Part shown: positions 23,695-34,382 of the stretch, one piece after another
Layout: every line of letters begins with the position of its first letter
Numbering within the stretch: position 1 is the first letter of the stretch
Origin: Azolla caroliniana
Lineage: Eukaryota > Polypodiophyta
NCBI GenBank assembly: GCA_043228905.1
Contig: JBHGNT010000016.1
Span: 17,422,001 to 17,486,000 of the forward strand
Reading direction: 5' to 3'
DNA length: 64,000 nucleotides
The notes under the pieces: model-generated
The model's input: only the letters and a program-made list of their open reading frames with translations
Databases searched by the model: none
Told to the model about the DNA's origin: nothing
Program-made: the position numbers and the translations under genes

Positions 23695-25435
23695 CCGGTG
23701 TCCTATGCCGGACGGATTCCGTAAACTTGGGTCCGACGCGACCCCCTTTCTCTGCTCCCCGCTGCCCTCCGGCAAGAGAACCACGACTGGCCTTACCTTC
23801 CGGTCCATAGTCTTGTATTTTGTATCTACGCAGGCCGTCTGATCAGACCTGACCCTTTCCCCGAAGTCGGTAATGACTTCGTACATCTCCACCGAGTTGA
23901 CCGGAATCACTCAGTCTTCACTGAGGCCTTCATCAATCACCTTTCCCATTTCCCTCAAGTTGTCGTCGAGAGAGACTACGTCCACAGTGCTTCTAATTTC
24001 TTCGTCGGGACGGAGGACTCTGCACTCTCTGAAACGTTCCTTAGCTCTCTTCTTCTCCCGGCCACCGATGCTGGCTTTATTCCTCTTCGGCATGACCTGG
24101 GTCTTGTACCGATTTGGGGGTGCGGTTCCACCGGCCTTCCCTGCCTTCTTGTCATCCACCAGAACCTCGTAGTTCTGGCACGCGGCCTGCATGAAGTTGG
24201 TCTTCTGCTCTACCGGGTCGTCTCACCCGGTCACCTCTCGAATCCACTTCTCCGCACGGTCCGCTTCTTCCTTCCCCAGCCGTACGCCGATGAGGCCTTC
24301 TAGCACCAAGGGCCAGAACCCAAAGTCTTTCGTTTTCCGGTCTTCGTTACCTCCTACCCAGATTTTGGCCGATGCCGAATAATGGACAACCTTTGCATGG
24401 CGCACCGCCGCTTCTTCCATTAATCGCTTCATCCTACCGCGCCGAAATTTGTCTCCACGGCTCTCCGGGTATCACCAGCGTGCACCCGTCCATTCCACAG
24501 GTACACCACATTACCCCTGAGTGCCTCGACTAACTCCACGTAGTCTCGTCAGCTGTGTCCGATTGCGTCGCACCACATACACTGTTGTCCAACCGGTGGC
24601 GTCCAGTCGCGTGGCTGCCCTCCATTGTCTCTCCGGGCTTGCACGATCTGTAGGTTGCACACCAGTTGTGTCAGATCCTCAAGAGCCGCTCCTCCAGATG
24701 GGCCCTTGACCGCGTCGGTCGATGCTGAGCCCGTCTCACGCCAATTCCGGATTTCATCTTTTCGTGCCGGTGAAGGCTCATCGAACTTCCTTGCCGAGAC
24801 GGGTCTCGCCGCCGACGATCCCTCTTCGCCCCCCTCACGCCGCTTGTAGAAACGGCTGCAGACTCTTTTGACCGTGGCCCAGTCGGTCGTTAGCCCATCT
24901 TCTGTCTCCAGCTGGAGACCCACTTGATCCCAATCCCGCACGTCCACCGCTTTGATAAACAACAAGACACGACTCGTGTCTGCATGGTCCTGTCTAGTGC
25001 CGAGAGCCGTGCAAAGTGTTCTTCGAACTCCCGGACGAGCGCCGACGCGTTCCTCCCCTTTCCGGGGGTCTCCACCTACTCCATGAAGTCCCGGTTCGAT
25101 AACCGAAGCACGTCATCAAGACCGTACCTTTCGAGGAGTCATGCTTTGAATTCTCCCCAGGTTCGGCATCCAACTTGTACCTCGAGCACCTCTGCGTAGA
25201 TGCCCGGTGTCACCACCCGAGCGAACCCAGCCATACGCCTATCCTCTGGAATGTCCCTCATCACCATCTCGGCTCGGTAGGTCTCCAAATAGCTTGTGGC
25301 GTCCTTCCCACTGAATCGGCCTATTGTGCTGATAATTGCTTCAATGGCCTTGTTGAGGGCGCCCGTGCCCTCACGAGCACTTACTATCCGATCGACTGTT
25401 GCTGCCATGGCTTCGGCGAGCTCTGATCCCCTCAT
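23695..25435 (-). pseudogene. element A gag and protease-region (degenerate)
   Basis: The N-terminal gag (25435-25139) has SGKDATSYLETYRAEM and GCRTWGEFKA, matching element B gag. METPGKG (25075) continues it. A zinc finger CMWCDAIGH lies near 24570, comparable with CIWCDSTEHDQRDC in B. The remainder (24432-23695) is basic linker with MIPVNSVEMYEVI just before RT. Frames shift at about 25075-24965 and 24600-24432. No intact aspartic protease motif could be read. Confidence 0.8.
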
Positions 25436-25457
25436 CTTCGACTCCTCTACCGCCTTG

Positions 25458-25476
25458 TTTCACGTCGGGTTCACCA
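25458..25476 (-). promoter_or_regulatory. element A primer-binding site
   Basis: TGGTGAACCCGACGTGAAA on the minus strand lies five bases after the 5' LTR. The same site serves element B. I cannot assign the tRNA with confidence. Confidence 0.75.
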
Positions 25477-25481
25477 AATAA

Positions 25482-26150
25482 TGTCGTGTTGTTCCGCTTT
25501 CGCATAGTAAATAAGGCGGGACCGCGGGGGCCCTGAACCGAGGAGCAAGAGATACGCATCTGAACCACTGATGCGTATATGAACAAGATGCACACTCGCG
25601 TAAAAGAGAGACTCACAGAAACATAGAGAGAGGGAAACAAGAGATTCGATTCCAATAACAGTAGAGGTTACAATGTTTGCAAGCTTACAACCAGATAGCC
25701 GGCGACAGACCCAACCCAGACAATCACGCACCCACGCACACACACAATAGAGCCTTTGCCAGAAAGCACACGGGCTTTCCACGTAGCAGAGGCAACCAAC
25801 TCACAAAACCTGCAGAAAATAACGATAGAGGAGGAGAGAGCTTGGTTCCCAGTCTGACAACACCTCGTCCTCGCCAAAACATGATACCCCTTTTTAGTCT
25901 CCTCCCCTTCTCTTTATAGGCCAGCAGGGAGGGACCGTTACATCTTGGTCACATCATTTTTATTCTCTGTCCCTTCGGATAGAGATCCACTTCGATTTAC
26001 TAGCCTATTCATATATTCTCCCTAGGATATACACATCACTCCGGCCTATTCCTAGTTATGTATAGTGTGTTGGTTTGAGTGCACACGTGTAAGTGCCATT
26101 TCTCGCGCCGAATTCCATGATTCCACCTAAGGCCGGTTTTCTCCACGACA
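25482..26150 (-). repeat. element A 5' LTR (669 bp)
   Basis: It is alignable with 18601-19342 throughout, apart from a deletion of about 75 bp. On the minus strand it would carry the promoter, but I could not choose a TATA box. Confidence 0.9.
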
Positions 26151-26205
26151 ACGTGTTCATGGTGACGCACAGCAAGAGCTCACCCTATTACCCACTGTCC
26201 AAATA

Positions 26206-26789
26206 GATTTGTAGGATCTATGTATCGATGGAGTTAACTCCTCGATGTCGTTTGCGGAATTCGAACCGTTGTATACCCTTTTGATGGCGAATCGGCGGAG
26301 ATGGTTGTCGGACACCTCCGAGCGTCACACTCACTTAACGATTAATAGATGATTAAGCACGATATCTCTCTCACTCTCTCAAGCTCGCTCTCATAGACAA
26401 TAGGGTAATGAATATAGACAATAAGAGTAATGAATATGTTTATTAACCCTCTTTGCTAAGAGGTCTAGCACCAACAAGGAAGAGAGATTGTGTTCTCTAA
26501 CTAAACACTTCATTAATCTCTCTTAAGCTTAAAGGTTACATGAAGGAGGAGAGGAAGCTCTAGCACTTAATCAATAGGGAGATCTTTACCAATGGAAGAA
26601 CCCTTACAAAGCCACTACTATGTGGTTTATATAACATTCACGTTTAGGGTATGGACCTTTCACACTTGGACGTCCCTTAGCCTCTTTTTCTCTTGCCGTT
26701 TCCTCTTCGTAGGTCCTTCAACACATACTACGTCCCTGTTGATGCACTCTTATTCATGATTGGTTGTGGTGCAATCCAAGCGCTTAACA
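26206..26789 (-). repeat. Tat/Athila-like LTR copy L2, minus orientation (584 bp)
   Basis: It matches L1 in reverse: the left side reads TTTGTAGGATC (expected TGTGTAGGATC) and the right side ends GCGCTTAACA. A polypurine tract abuts it at 26790-26803 (GGTTGGGGGGGA on the minus strand), so L2 is a 3' LTR. It directly abuts the forward integrase fragment, a non-element junction. Confidence 0.88.
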
Positions 26790-27161
26790 TCCCCCCCAAC
26801 CCAATGAGTACACACCTCCGTGTGCACTATGGGAGGGGAGCTTTGGGCGTCGGGGGCGAGAAGGATGGAGTAGGGGGGTTCCGCGTGGGGTGGGTGGGTC
26901 AAAGATGATGGCGAAGACGGTGGATGTTCAGTGGTCGGTTGTCATGAAGAAGTCCTTGGGGTCGGTGAGCCATGTGCATGTGTTGTGGCCGGCGAAGGGA
27001 GAGTGGGGGTTTCTACCAAAACTTATGTAAGCAAGAAAGAAACGTGTGTCGATCATGGTTTCAAAATCCCGTTTGTACAGGTGGCGGGAAGCACGTTGAC
27101 GCGGGTCTAGAGGCCGACCAGTTGACGACATGTTGGGTCTTTATTCAAATCAAAGGTAAGG
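26206..27161. repeat. left arm of a large inverted repeat (partner 32068-32758)
   Basis: L2, its polypurine tract and about 360 bp of upstream internal sequence recur in opposite orientation at 32068-32758. Similarity stops at AAGGTAAGGCC (27161). The loop between the arms is 4.9 kb. The right arm lacks about 285 bp inside its LTR. Confidence 0.85.
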
Positions 27162-27339
27162 CCTTTTTTATTTTTTATTTTTGTTATTATTATTATTATT
27201 CTTCCTTTTTATTTTTATCTATGGCAGTCTCGGTGGTTTTAGCCCTTGGTTGCATTGTATTTCCTTGTTTGATTTTGTTTTCGATGGTCATTTCTCTATC
27301 AACATCTCGGGTTGTTTTTTTTTGGCTTTTGTGTTTTTC

Positions 27340-27370
<31 letters not shown>

Positions 27371-27402
27371 GTTGTTGTGGTTGTTTTTTGGCCTCGATTT
27401 TT

Positions 27403-27445
<43 letters not shown>

Positions 27446-27911
27446 TTTGTTTCGTTTGATTTGCTCTTCTTCCTCCTTCCCCCTCACAACCCTTTGCTTC
27501 CTCCTCCTTCCCCCACGACCCTCTCTGTTTTCTACAACGTTCTCCCTCCTCCCTCTACGTTGTTGCTCCTGCCCCCGCACGTTGCATGCTTCTTGCCGCC
27601 GCCTCGTCTTCTGCATGTTGTGTCTAACCCCTCCCTCCTCCTTGGGTAGGTCTCCTCCTCTGTTTGCCTTTGAGCTGTGCCTTGCGAGCTACTTTTTTCC
27701 GGTTACATCCACTCCTCCTCCCCTCCTGCGTATTGCGGCGTCTTCCCTCAGTAGGTCCCACCCTCTGTCATCGATTGCTGTGTTGATTACTTCGTTATGC
27801 TTCGCGCCGGCGTCATGACGGCCATGATGGCTGTCATGTCATTTTCCCACCTCCTCCTGTCATTGGCCGTTATAGAGCCCCTTCATCACTAGTTCACTTT
27901 CCTTTAGCACT
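27162..27911. other. pyrimidine-rich spacer with (TC)n
   Basis: Strongly T/C-rich plus strand with a (TC)n microsatellite at 27404-27441 and TTTTG repeats before it. Long open frames here reflect low complexity, not coding. It probably belongs to the Tat-like 3' noncoding region. Confidence 0.6.
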
Positions 27912-28556
27912 GGTTTGAGGAGCGTAACTCCTCGAATCTCTCACTAGCTCGAGGAGTCCAACTCCTCGAACCCCTCCCCATTGGTTCGAGGAGCATAACT
28001 CCTAGAACCTCTCACCAGTTTGAGGATCTTAACTTGTCGAACCTCCTGCTCATTCGAGGAGCGTAACTCCTCGAACCTCTCACCAGTTCGAGGAGCGTAA
28101 CTCTTTGAACGAACCTCTCACCAGTTCAAGGAACGTAACTCCTGGAACCTCTCACCAGTTTGAGGAGTCCAACTCCTCAAACCCCTCACCACTGGTTCGA
28201 GGACAAACCTCCCACTTGTTCGAGGAGCATAACTCCTCAAACCTCCCACCGGTTCGGGTAGCGTAACTCCTCGAACCTCTCACCCGTTCGAGGAGTCCAA
28301 CTCCTCGAACCCTTCCCCACTGAGGAGCCTAACTCCTCGAACCCTTCCCCACTAGTTCGAGGAGCCTAACTCCTCAAACCTCCCACTCCTTCGAGGAGCG
28401 TAACTCCTCAAACCTCTCACAAGTTACAGTCCTCGAACCCCTCACCTGTTGGAAGAGTCTAACTCCTCGAACCCCCTACCCCGGTTTGAGGAGGCCTCGA
28501 ACCCCCTCCCCAGTTCGAGGAGACTTACCCCTTGAACCCCTCACCGGTTCAAGGAG
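27912..28556. repeat. array of about 19 hairpin repeats (TTCGAGGAG-N5-CTCCTCGAA)
   Basis: Each unit of 34-38 bp has the stem TTCGAGGAG, a 4-5-base loop (CGTAA, TCCAA, CATAA or CCTAA) and the complementary CTCCTCGAA, then a linker CCTCTCACCAG. Units near 28200, 28430 and 28490 are shortened. Loop sequences fall into a few classes, and mismatches in one arm are sometimes compensated. The array precedes the accessory ORF. Confidence 0.9.
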
Positions 28557-28713
28557 AGATGCCCTACCCGCTCACAATCGATCCCTCAACCTTTTCAAAC
28601 CCCCATTCCACCTTGCCGCAACCCATGATTCCTGTCACTAGGTCCATGCAATACACAGGAATTGGTCCACCCGATTTAACTATACTAATGCTTTTCCCCA
28701 CAGGTTGTAATCA

Positions 28714-31700
28714 ATGGCATCCACTCGATTCATCAAACTCGTCCACGCGTACTACCCCAACGCCGGTTGTGGTTCGTTGGTGATTCCGGCAGAGTTCAAC
28801 AACACCCAACGTGTTTGACACCCTTTCCCGACTCGGCCTCAAGTTCTTCCTCGGGATTGGCCCGTGGGGCATATTGCCCGACCTGGCCAACCGCTTCCTT
28901 AGAGGGTACAACCCCGATACTGGCCACGTTGATATGTACACCTTCACGGATACCCCCTTTGTCGAATTCCAGTTCACTATCACCGACGTTTGTGCTACGC
29001 TGCATTTGCCGACGGATGGCATCCCCTTCCGCACCACGAAGACTCCTGGTATCGTCCCCGACATCATCCCCACCGCCTACTCCGAAGATTCTGGGCACGA
29101 AGGTTGGCGTTATACCGAAATTCCCCCCCACCTCCATGACCGTTGTAGCGCGATTGCCCAGATTGGTGACACCGCATCTACCGACGCCACCGCCCGCATC
29201 ACTGGCGAGTTCCTCAAGTGGGCACATGATCCTCAACCGGTCCACTAGGCTCACGAGCTTGTTCGACGGGTCAGAGAATGGAAAACACAGCCCAAATCGG
29301 CAATCAATTTCGTGTGGTTCCTCAGTTGTTACTTGTGCGCAAAGTTCAACATCGGGCCTCCCGCCCTTGCCTTCATACGCTGCCAGGAACGACACCGCAA
29401 GATAACTGTACCAGGCCAACCCAAGTGGCTCCGCATCCCCGAACATGACTTCTTAAGATAGGTATACCAAGGCGAACGGGAGCGGCCACTATCACACAAA
29501 CAACCCCAAATCACCCACGTGACGGCTGAAGATACCCTTGATACACCTGAGGATATCACAAATCGTGTCAAGGAATTCCAGGCACGTGAATTCACTCCAA
29601 CCGAAATCCGCAACTGCCCACCCTAACCCAACTCCCGCCAACCCCCCCCGAAAGCCTTAGCCTACATGGTGGTAGACATCCTCAAGATGACTTCTGTTGT
29701 GTTTCGTCGCCTACTCCAAGTCCATGCACAAGCCCAACAGACCGCCACTGACCAACAAAAGGCCTCTACACGGAATGAGGTCTTAGCCGCTGAAGTGTGG
29801 AGCGCCCACCATGCCAATGCATGCCAAGCCGCCGCCCACAACCTCCTCAAGAAAGAACTGCTTGGTGAGCGAACTTGACACCAACAACTCGCCGACGAGT
29901 TCCACCAAGCCCGGACAACGTGGTACCACGATGACGAACGCGTGGCGCAAACACACGCCGAACTCTCTGCCGAGTAGGCGTGCCTCACCACCCAACACCA
30001 CCAGACGGAGTCCCACCTCGCAGCGATGATGGCTGACCTCTCCGCACGGTCCAAGGCTCTGGCCACCGCCATTGCCACAATTCACCGGCTCACGAGCGAG
30101 ATCACAACCCTCAGGGCTGAACATGACACTATGGTCCAACAAGTGGAGGACACCAATGAACGGAAAAAATTCCTCATCAAACATCGCCGCCAGTGCGCTG
30201 AACTTCAGAAGGACATCACCCAACTCCGCACGACCAAAGCCGCCCTCGAGCACACCCTCAGCCCAGGCATGATTGGCTCCTCCACAATTCAGACACCTCT
30301 GCTTACTCCGCCCGGAAATCCGAATATGATTCAACCGCTCTCGGTGTACGTGACCTCGACATCCCTGCTCTTCGAACTCTTCACCGCACCACGTACCCCG
30401 CGTAACCTTCTAGCCCAGGCCACGTGCGTACTTCTCGAAGAAAAGCACACCTCGATCGGCAGACATTCATCTGAGTACTTCTCAAAGAAAAGCATGCCCT
30501 CACCCTCTTCATGCTGTACCAGGAAGCCACCGAGGATTCCTCATCCCCAACAGGTGACCTCTTCACCTAACACCTCCCTATTTTGTTTCTCGAAGGCATG
30601 GCCTACCTGCACACCGCCATTGCCCAGTATGTTTCGCCTACCCTTCCGATGTCACGATGCAAGTCACGGAACACCAGCTGGCCCAACTCTTCACAACACT
30701 GGTGCGCTTACATTGTATCGCTGACACCCTCACCCGCACCTTGCTGGAGAGCGCTACGACCTACGTACCCCCTTTTGGTTTCCTCTGGTTAATACGCACT
30801 TGGCAAACTGCCTAGGATATCGGGGTTCGTACTCACATACTCAGCATCGAATGTGCCGCATTCAATTGGCCCACCGACCTCGAGGCTGATGACATCTAGG
30901 AGTTAGCCCTATACCTCGACGTCTCTCGTGAGTATCAACTCATGACTTTCGATGAGGCTCGTGCCCCCCGCACCCCCCTCACTCCCTGCTAGAGATCAAC
31001 CTGGAGTGGGACCACGACTCCCTTGATGATCTTGACAAACAGCCACCTCCACGCCCTAACCCTACCTCATCGCTGCCTCCAAGCCCTCCCCCTCCACCCC
31101 ACCTCCCCTCAGCGAACACCACGTCCCCGACCACACACACCCCATGCTCGGCAGAGACCCCTTTCGCACACCCCCCTGGCCCATCCCCATGCCTCCCCAC
31201 CACCTGACCCCTTCCCCCTCCACACACGAGTCGTCATCCACCCTGGTCAGGCATTCACGGATGCCATCCTCCGCAAAGCCCTCCCTTTCAACCACCCCCT
31301 CGCACACCTTATGCTCACCCCCCCCCCCCATCTTCATTACACCTCCGCTACTACATGACACGAGTGCCCGATTCAATGCTGCGGCATTCTACGCTGATTT
31401 GGTCGACCGTTACCAACTCATCCACGGCCTCGAAGCAGCTCTCGATTACATCGAACATGGTACAGGCTGGGACACCCGGCTCGATAACCAATCTGCCGCA
31501 CCCATCCCCTAGGAGTTTGATTTTTGTGAGACCCCCCTCCTCCTCACCTATTACCCTGAAGTCACCTCTGAACCCCAAGTCGACATCTTCCTTTACCCAC
31601 ACGTTTACCGAGATAAGATGTCTACTTGGGCGGCCGCCAACCCCACCTCAACTCGCGGATGGCACCACCTCGTTTCGATCCCTTCCTCAAACCAGCTGGC

Positions 31701-32255
31701 ATCCAACCCCCGCGGCGTCTCCCTTGGTTCGAACACGCATCCTTCCAAGAATGGTTTGCCCTCCACCCTCCCGAGATGCACACCAACAACACTTTTTTCC
31801 CCCTCCTTCACCATTGGCCATGGCGCGACTTTCAAGCCGCCTAGGCATGCCTACCCACCCTCCAGTTCAACTGGCTCGTGTTCCCACGACCTCCGCGCAC
31901 ATCACTGAACGAAGCTAGAATGATTCGGGTCATGCGACGATTTCTACGTACTGACCTTGATGTCCTTGACCCTGACATTCAAGCCAGTCTTCTGCTGCTC
32001 ATACTTCTTGACTCTGGCCCTTATGAATCCCACCCCTTCCAGAAACACAACCACTTGGCGTGGGGCCTTGCCTTTGATTTGAATAAAGGCCCTACATGTC
32101 GGCAACTGGTCGGCCTTTGGACCCACGTCAACGTGCTTCCCGCCACCTACAAACGAGATTTTGAAACCATGATCGACACATGTTTTTTCCCTGCTTACAT
32201 AAGTTTTGGCCGAAACCCCCCCTCTCCCTTCGCCGGCCACAACACCTACACATGA
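28714..32255 (+). pseudogene. Tat-like accessory ORF with coiled coil (degenerate)
   Basis: A good 3' splice site (CTTTTCCCCACAG, ending 28703) is followed by ATG 28714 and MASTRFIKLVHAYYPNAG. After a frameshift near 28800 one frame runs 28805-30290, with FEFQ-like VEFQFTITDVCATLHLPTDG, and stops at 29246, 29458, 29623, 29876 and 29974. A coiled-coil segment (RSKALATAIATIHRLTSEI to about 30250) follows. Coding-like sequence continues in shifted frames, e.g. VTEHQLAQLFTTLVRL (about 30660), RFNAAAFYADLVDRYQ (31370) and WGLAFDLNKGPTCRQL (32060). It ends about 210 bp before LTR L3. Tat/Ogre-type elements carry extra ORFs like this beside gag-pol. The VCATLHLP region faintly resembles plant transposon-protein domains; function unknown. 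Confidence 0.55.
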
Positions 32256-32451
32256 CTCACTGGCCCCAAGAAGAACTTCTTCTCGAAGACCGACCAAATG
32301 CAGGAAATCAGGCGATTGCCACTGAACATCCGCCATCTTCGCCATCATCTTCGCCGCCACCCACCCCCCGAGGAAACCCCCTACTCCATCCTTCTTGCCC
32401 CCGACGCCTAAAGCTCCCCTCCCATAGTGCACCCGAGGGTGTGCACTCATT

Positions 32452-32464
32452 AGGTTGGGGGGGA
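32452..32464 (+). promoter_or_regulatory. Tat-like polypurine tract
   Basis: AGGTTGGGGGGGA abuts LTR copy L3 and equals the tract beside L2, marking L3 as a 3' LTR in forward orientation. Confidence 0.85.
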
Positions 32465-32758
32465 TGTTAAGCGCTTGGATTGCACCACAACCAGTCATGA
32501 ATAAGAGCGCATCAACAAGGACGTAGTATGTGTTGAAGGACCTACGAAGAGGAAATGGCAAGAGGAAAAGAGGTTAAGGGACATCCAAGTGTGAAAGGTC
32601 CATACCCTAAACGTGAATGCTATATAAACCACATAGTAGTGGCTCGGAGTTTTATGACAACCATCTCCGCCCGATTCGCCATCAAAAGGGTATACGCCGG
32701 TTCGAACTCCGCAAACGACATCGAGGAGTTAACTCCATTGATACATAGATCCTACACA
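32465..32758 (+). repeat. Tat/Athila-like LTR copy L3 with 281-bp deletion
   Basis: It starts TGTTAAGCGCTTGGATTGC and ends CCTACACA. The middle is missing between GTAGTGGCT and GGCTCGGAG-like sequence, a deletion at a short shared GGCT/GCTCGG. It is followed by ATTTGACGTTCG, which vaguely resembles the primer-site region after L1. Confidence 0.88.
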
Positions 32759-33515
32759 TTTATTTGACGTTCGAAAAATAAAACGAGCCGAACCAAACAT
32801 AGCTCGACGGCAATAAACAATAATTGTTCGTGGTACCCCTAAAATTAAAGGGTAACTCGACGATCAGAAATGCTAATAGGTAGGCCGGAGGGGAGGTTAT
32901 GGTTTACCGGATGTGGTATAGAGGTTGAGGGGGGGAAAGGGTCGAGTAATTGATGGTTGGTGTGGCATAAGGGAGGGGGCGGGTTTAAAAAAACTGTGAG
33001 ACGGTCAAGGTTTGTATGCCGACGGTAAGATTGGATGGGGGTCCACTGGGGGTGTTGTGAGGGTTTGGGGGAATTAGGCGTTTTTGGGCAGACCTGAAGG
33101 GGTAGATGTGGGGGGTGTGTCATTCACGTGTCGTCTGAGGGGCTATTTTTGTCAAAGGGAAGGGGAGGGTTTGTGAAGCACTTTTACGGGGCGTTTGGTC
33201 TCCTAGCTATTTAGTCCCATTGATTTCCATGGCCTTAACCTGGGTGGGGTATTTAACCGATGTGCAAAGTGGTCGGGTATCTTGTGTAGTCGTGGTATGG
33301 TCGCAAGTGGGGAGCCGGCTTCGTTTCGGGACCCAGAAACTAGTGGCGCCTTTGTGCCAACTTTGGGCGTTTGTTAGTGCTTTTCTGACTTGCCAAATAG
33401 CATGTTCTTCATGGCGTGGTCCTTTAGTGAAAGTCGCGTAGATGTTCACCCACGTGCGTGGTGTGGATGTCTTTGTGCTGATGTTAGCGTTACTCTGAAC
33501 TTGGGTGGCGGTGTC
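32759..33515. other. unassigned sequence after LTR L3
   Basis: No recognisable gene or element end is seen. The minus-strand open frames at 33123-32845 and 33533-33207 have no known motif. The DNA is G-rich on the plus strand (GGGGG tracts at 32930-33120), which may be retroelement leader. Confidence 0.4.
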
Positions 33516-33785
33516 GTGAAGGATTTGCTTCACGATATAAAAATAAATTTAAATATTAAATTCAGTAATATTTCAAACACTTGAACCTACAACCTTATAA
33601 GCCAAGCACAATGTATATACCACTAGGGTAGGCTATTTGTTTTTAGAAATGTTATCAAGAATGTGCTTCACTATATAAGAATCAACTTAAATATTGTATT
33701 AAGTAAAATTGAGGGACTTGAACCCTCAACCTTGTATATCAAGCACAAAGCGTACACCACTAAGCTAGGTTATTTGTTTTAGGGT
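33516..33785 (-). repeat. two tandem tRNA-like SINE sequences
   Basis: Direct repeats 33516-33645 and 33654-33785 each carry, on the minus strand, a tRNA-like A box (TAGCTTAGTGG in the right copy) and B box (GGGTTCAAGTCCC at about 33729-33716; AGGTTCAAGTG in the left copy). They share a tail ending in GTGAAGCA. This is the layout of a tRNA-derived SINE. No cloverleaf-quality tRNA is present. Confidence 0.6.
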
Positions 33786-34017
33786 TTATCCATCATTATA
33801 CTTATCCCAATACATGGGAGCTCAAATGAGCATGATGTCTATCATGCATCACATGCAATGCATGTGCGCCAAATGGTGATCATGCATCAGATGTAACTCA
33901 TGCATTACATGCATGCCATTACCATATGCATGGAAATACTTATAAAAAGAGGGGATAGGAAAACAAAAGGGAATCAATCAAGGGAGAGAGGGAAAATAAT
34001 ACAATCAAGTAAAGAAG

Positions 34018-34080
34018 ACTAGCTCATTGGGTGGAGAACCTCTCGTTTCGAAGTTGAGGTCGAGGGTTCAAATCAAGGGT
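34018..34080 (+). repeat. tRNA-like (SINE head) sequence
   Basis: TAGCTCATTGGGTGGAG (A box) at 34020-34036 and GGGTTCAAATC (B box) at 34064-34074 are spaced as in tRNA-derived Pol III promoters, but the acceptor stem does not pair. Confidence 0.55.
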
Positions 34081-34276
34081 CGGTATTGAAAAGATTCATC
34101 TTGCGATCAAGGATTGTAAAGTTGGTAAAATATTATATTTTTAATATACATCATGTTTATATCATATACTCTTGTTCTTTGAATCATACTTTGTCTCAAT
34201 CTTCTTTGTAGAATCATACTTTGTCTCAATCTTCTTTCTTGAATCATACATTGTCTCTATCTTTTATCTATGCTCG

Positions 34277-34290
<14 letters not shown>

Positions 34291-34314
<24 letters not shown>
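34291..34314. repeat. (AC)n microsatellite
   Basis: Twelve uninterrupted AC units follow a TC-rich run. The same TC-then-AC arrangement occurs at 62310-62345. Confidence 0.95.
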
Positions 34315-34315
<1 letters not shown>

Positions 34316-34382
34316 TTACTTGTAACTCTTCGTCTTACTATCCTTAACCATTCTATCATCACCATACAAGCCTTATTAAAAG

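Larger units (their letters stand above)
18601..26150 (-). mobile_element. Ty3/gypsy element A, minus strand (no chromodomain seen)
   Basis: LTRs 18601-19342 and 25482-26150 start TGTCGTGTTG and end CGACA. Flanks GCGT (18597-18600) and ACGT (26151-26154) look like a 4-bp target duplication with one change. The insertion splits the forward Tat-like integrase fragment between codons for LLG and VFM. Gag, a protease-region spacer, RT, RNase H and integrase follow in gypsy order on the minus strand. It is a close relative of element B. All reading frames are broken. Confidence 0.9.

Noticed and set aside
26972-27818. Long plus-strand frames rich in Leu, Ser and Phe
   Set aside because: They come from low-complexity pyrimidine tracts and the (TC)n repeat, not from coding sequence.
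27912-28556. CRISPR-like array
   Set aside because: The repeats are partly palindromic and regular, but the linkers are also repeats, not unique spacers. There is no cas gene, and the setting is a plant retroelement.
28767-29446. Overlapping frames of 212 and 216 codons on both strands over the accessory ORF
   Set aside because: GC-rich coding sequence of the sense frame (28805 onward) produces these shadows; only the sense frame carries coherent motifs through several stops.
33516-34080. True tRNA genes
   Set aside because: A and B boxes are present but acceptor and anticodon stems do not pair and the copies diverge, so they are read as SINE-like.
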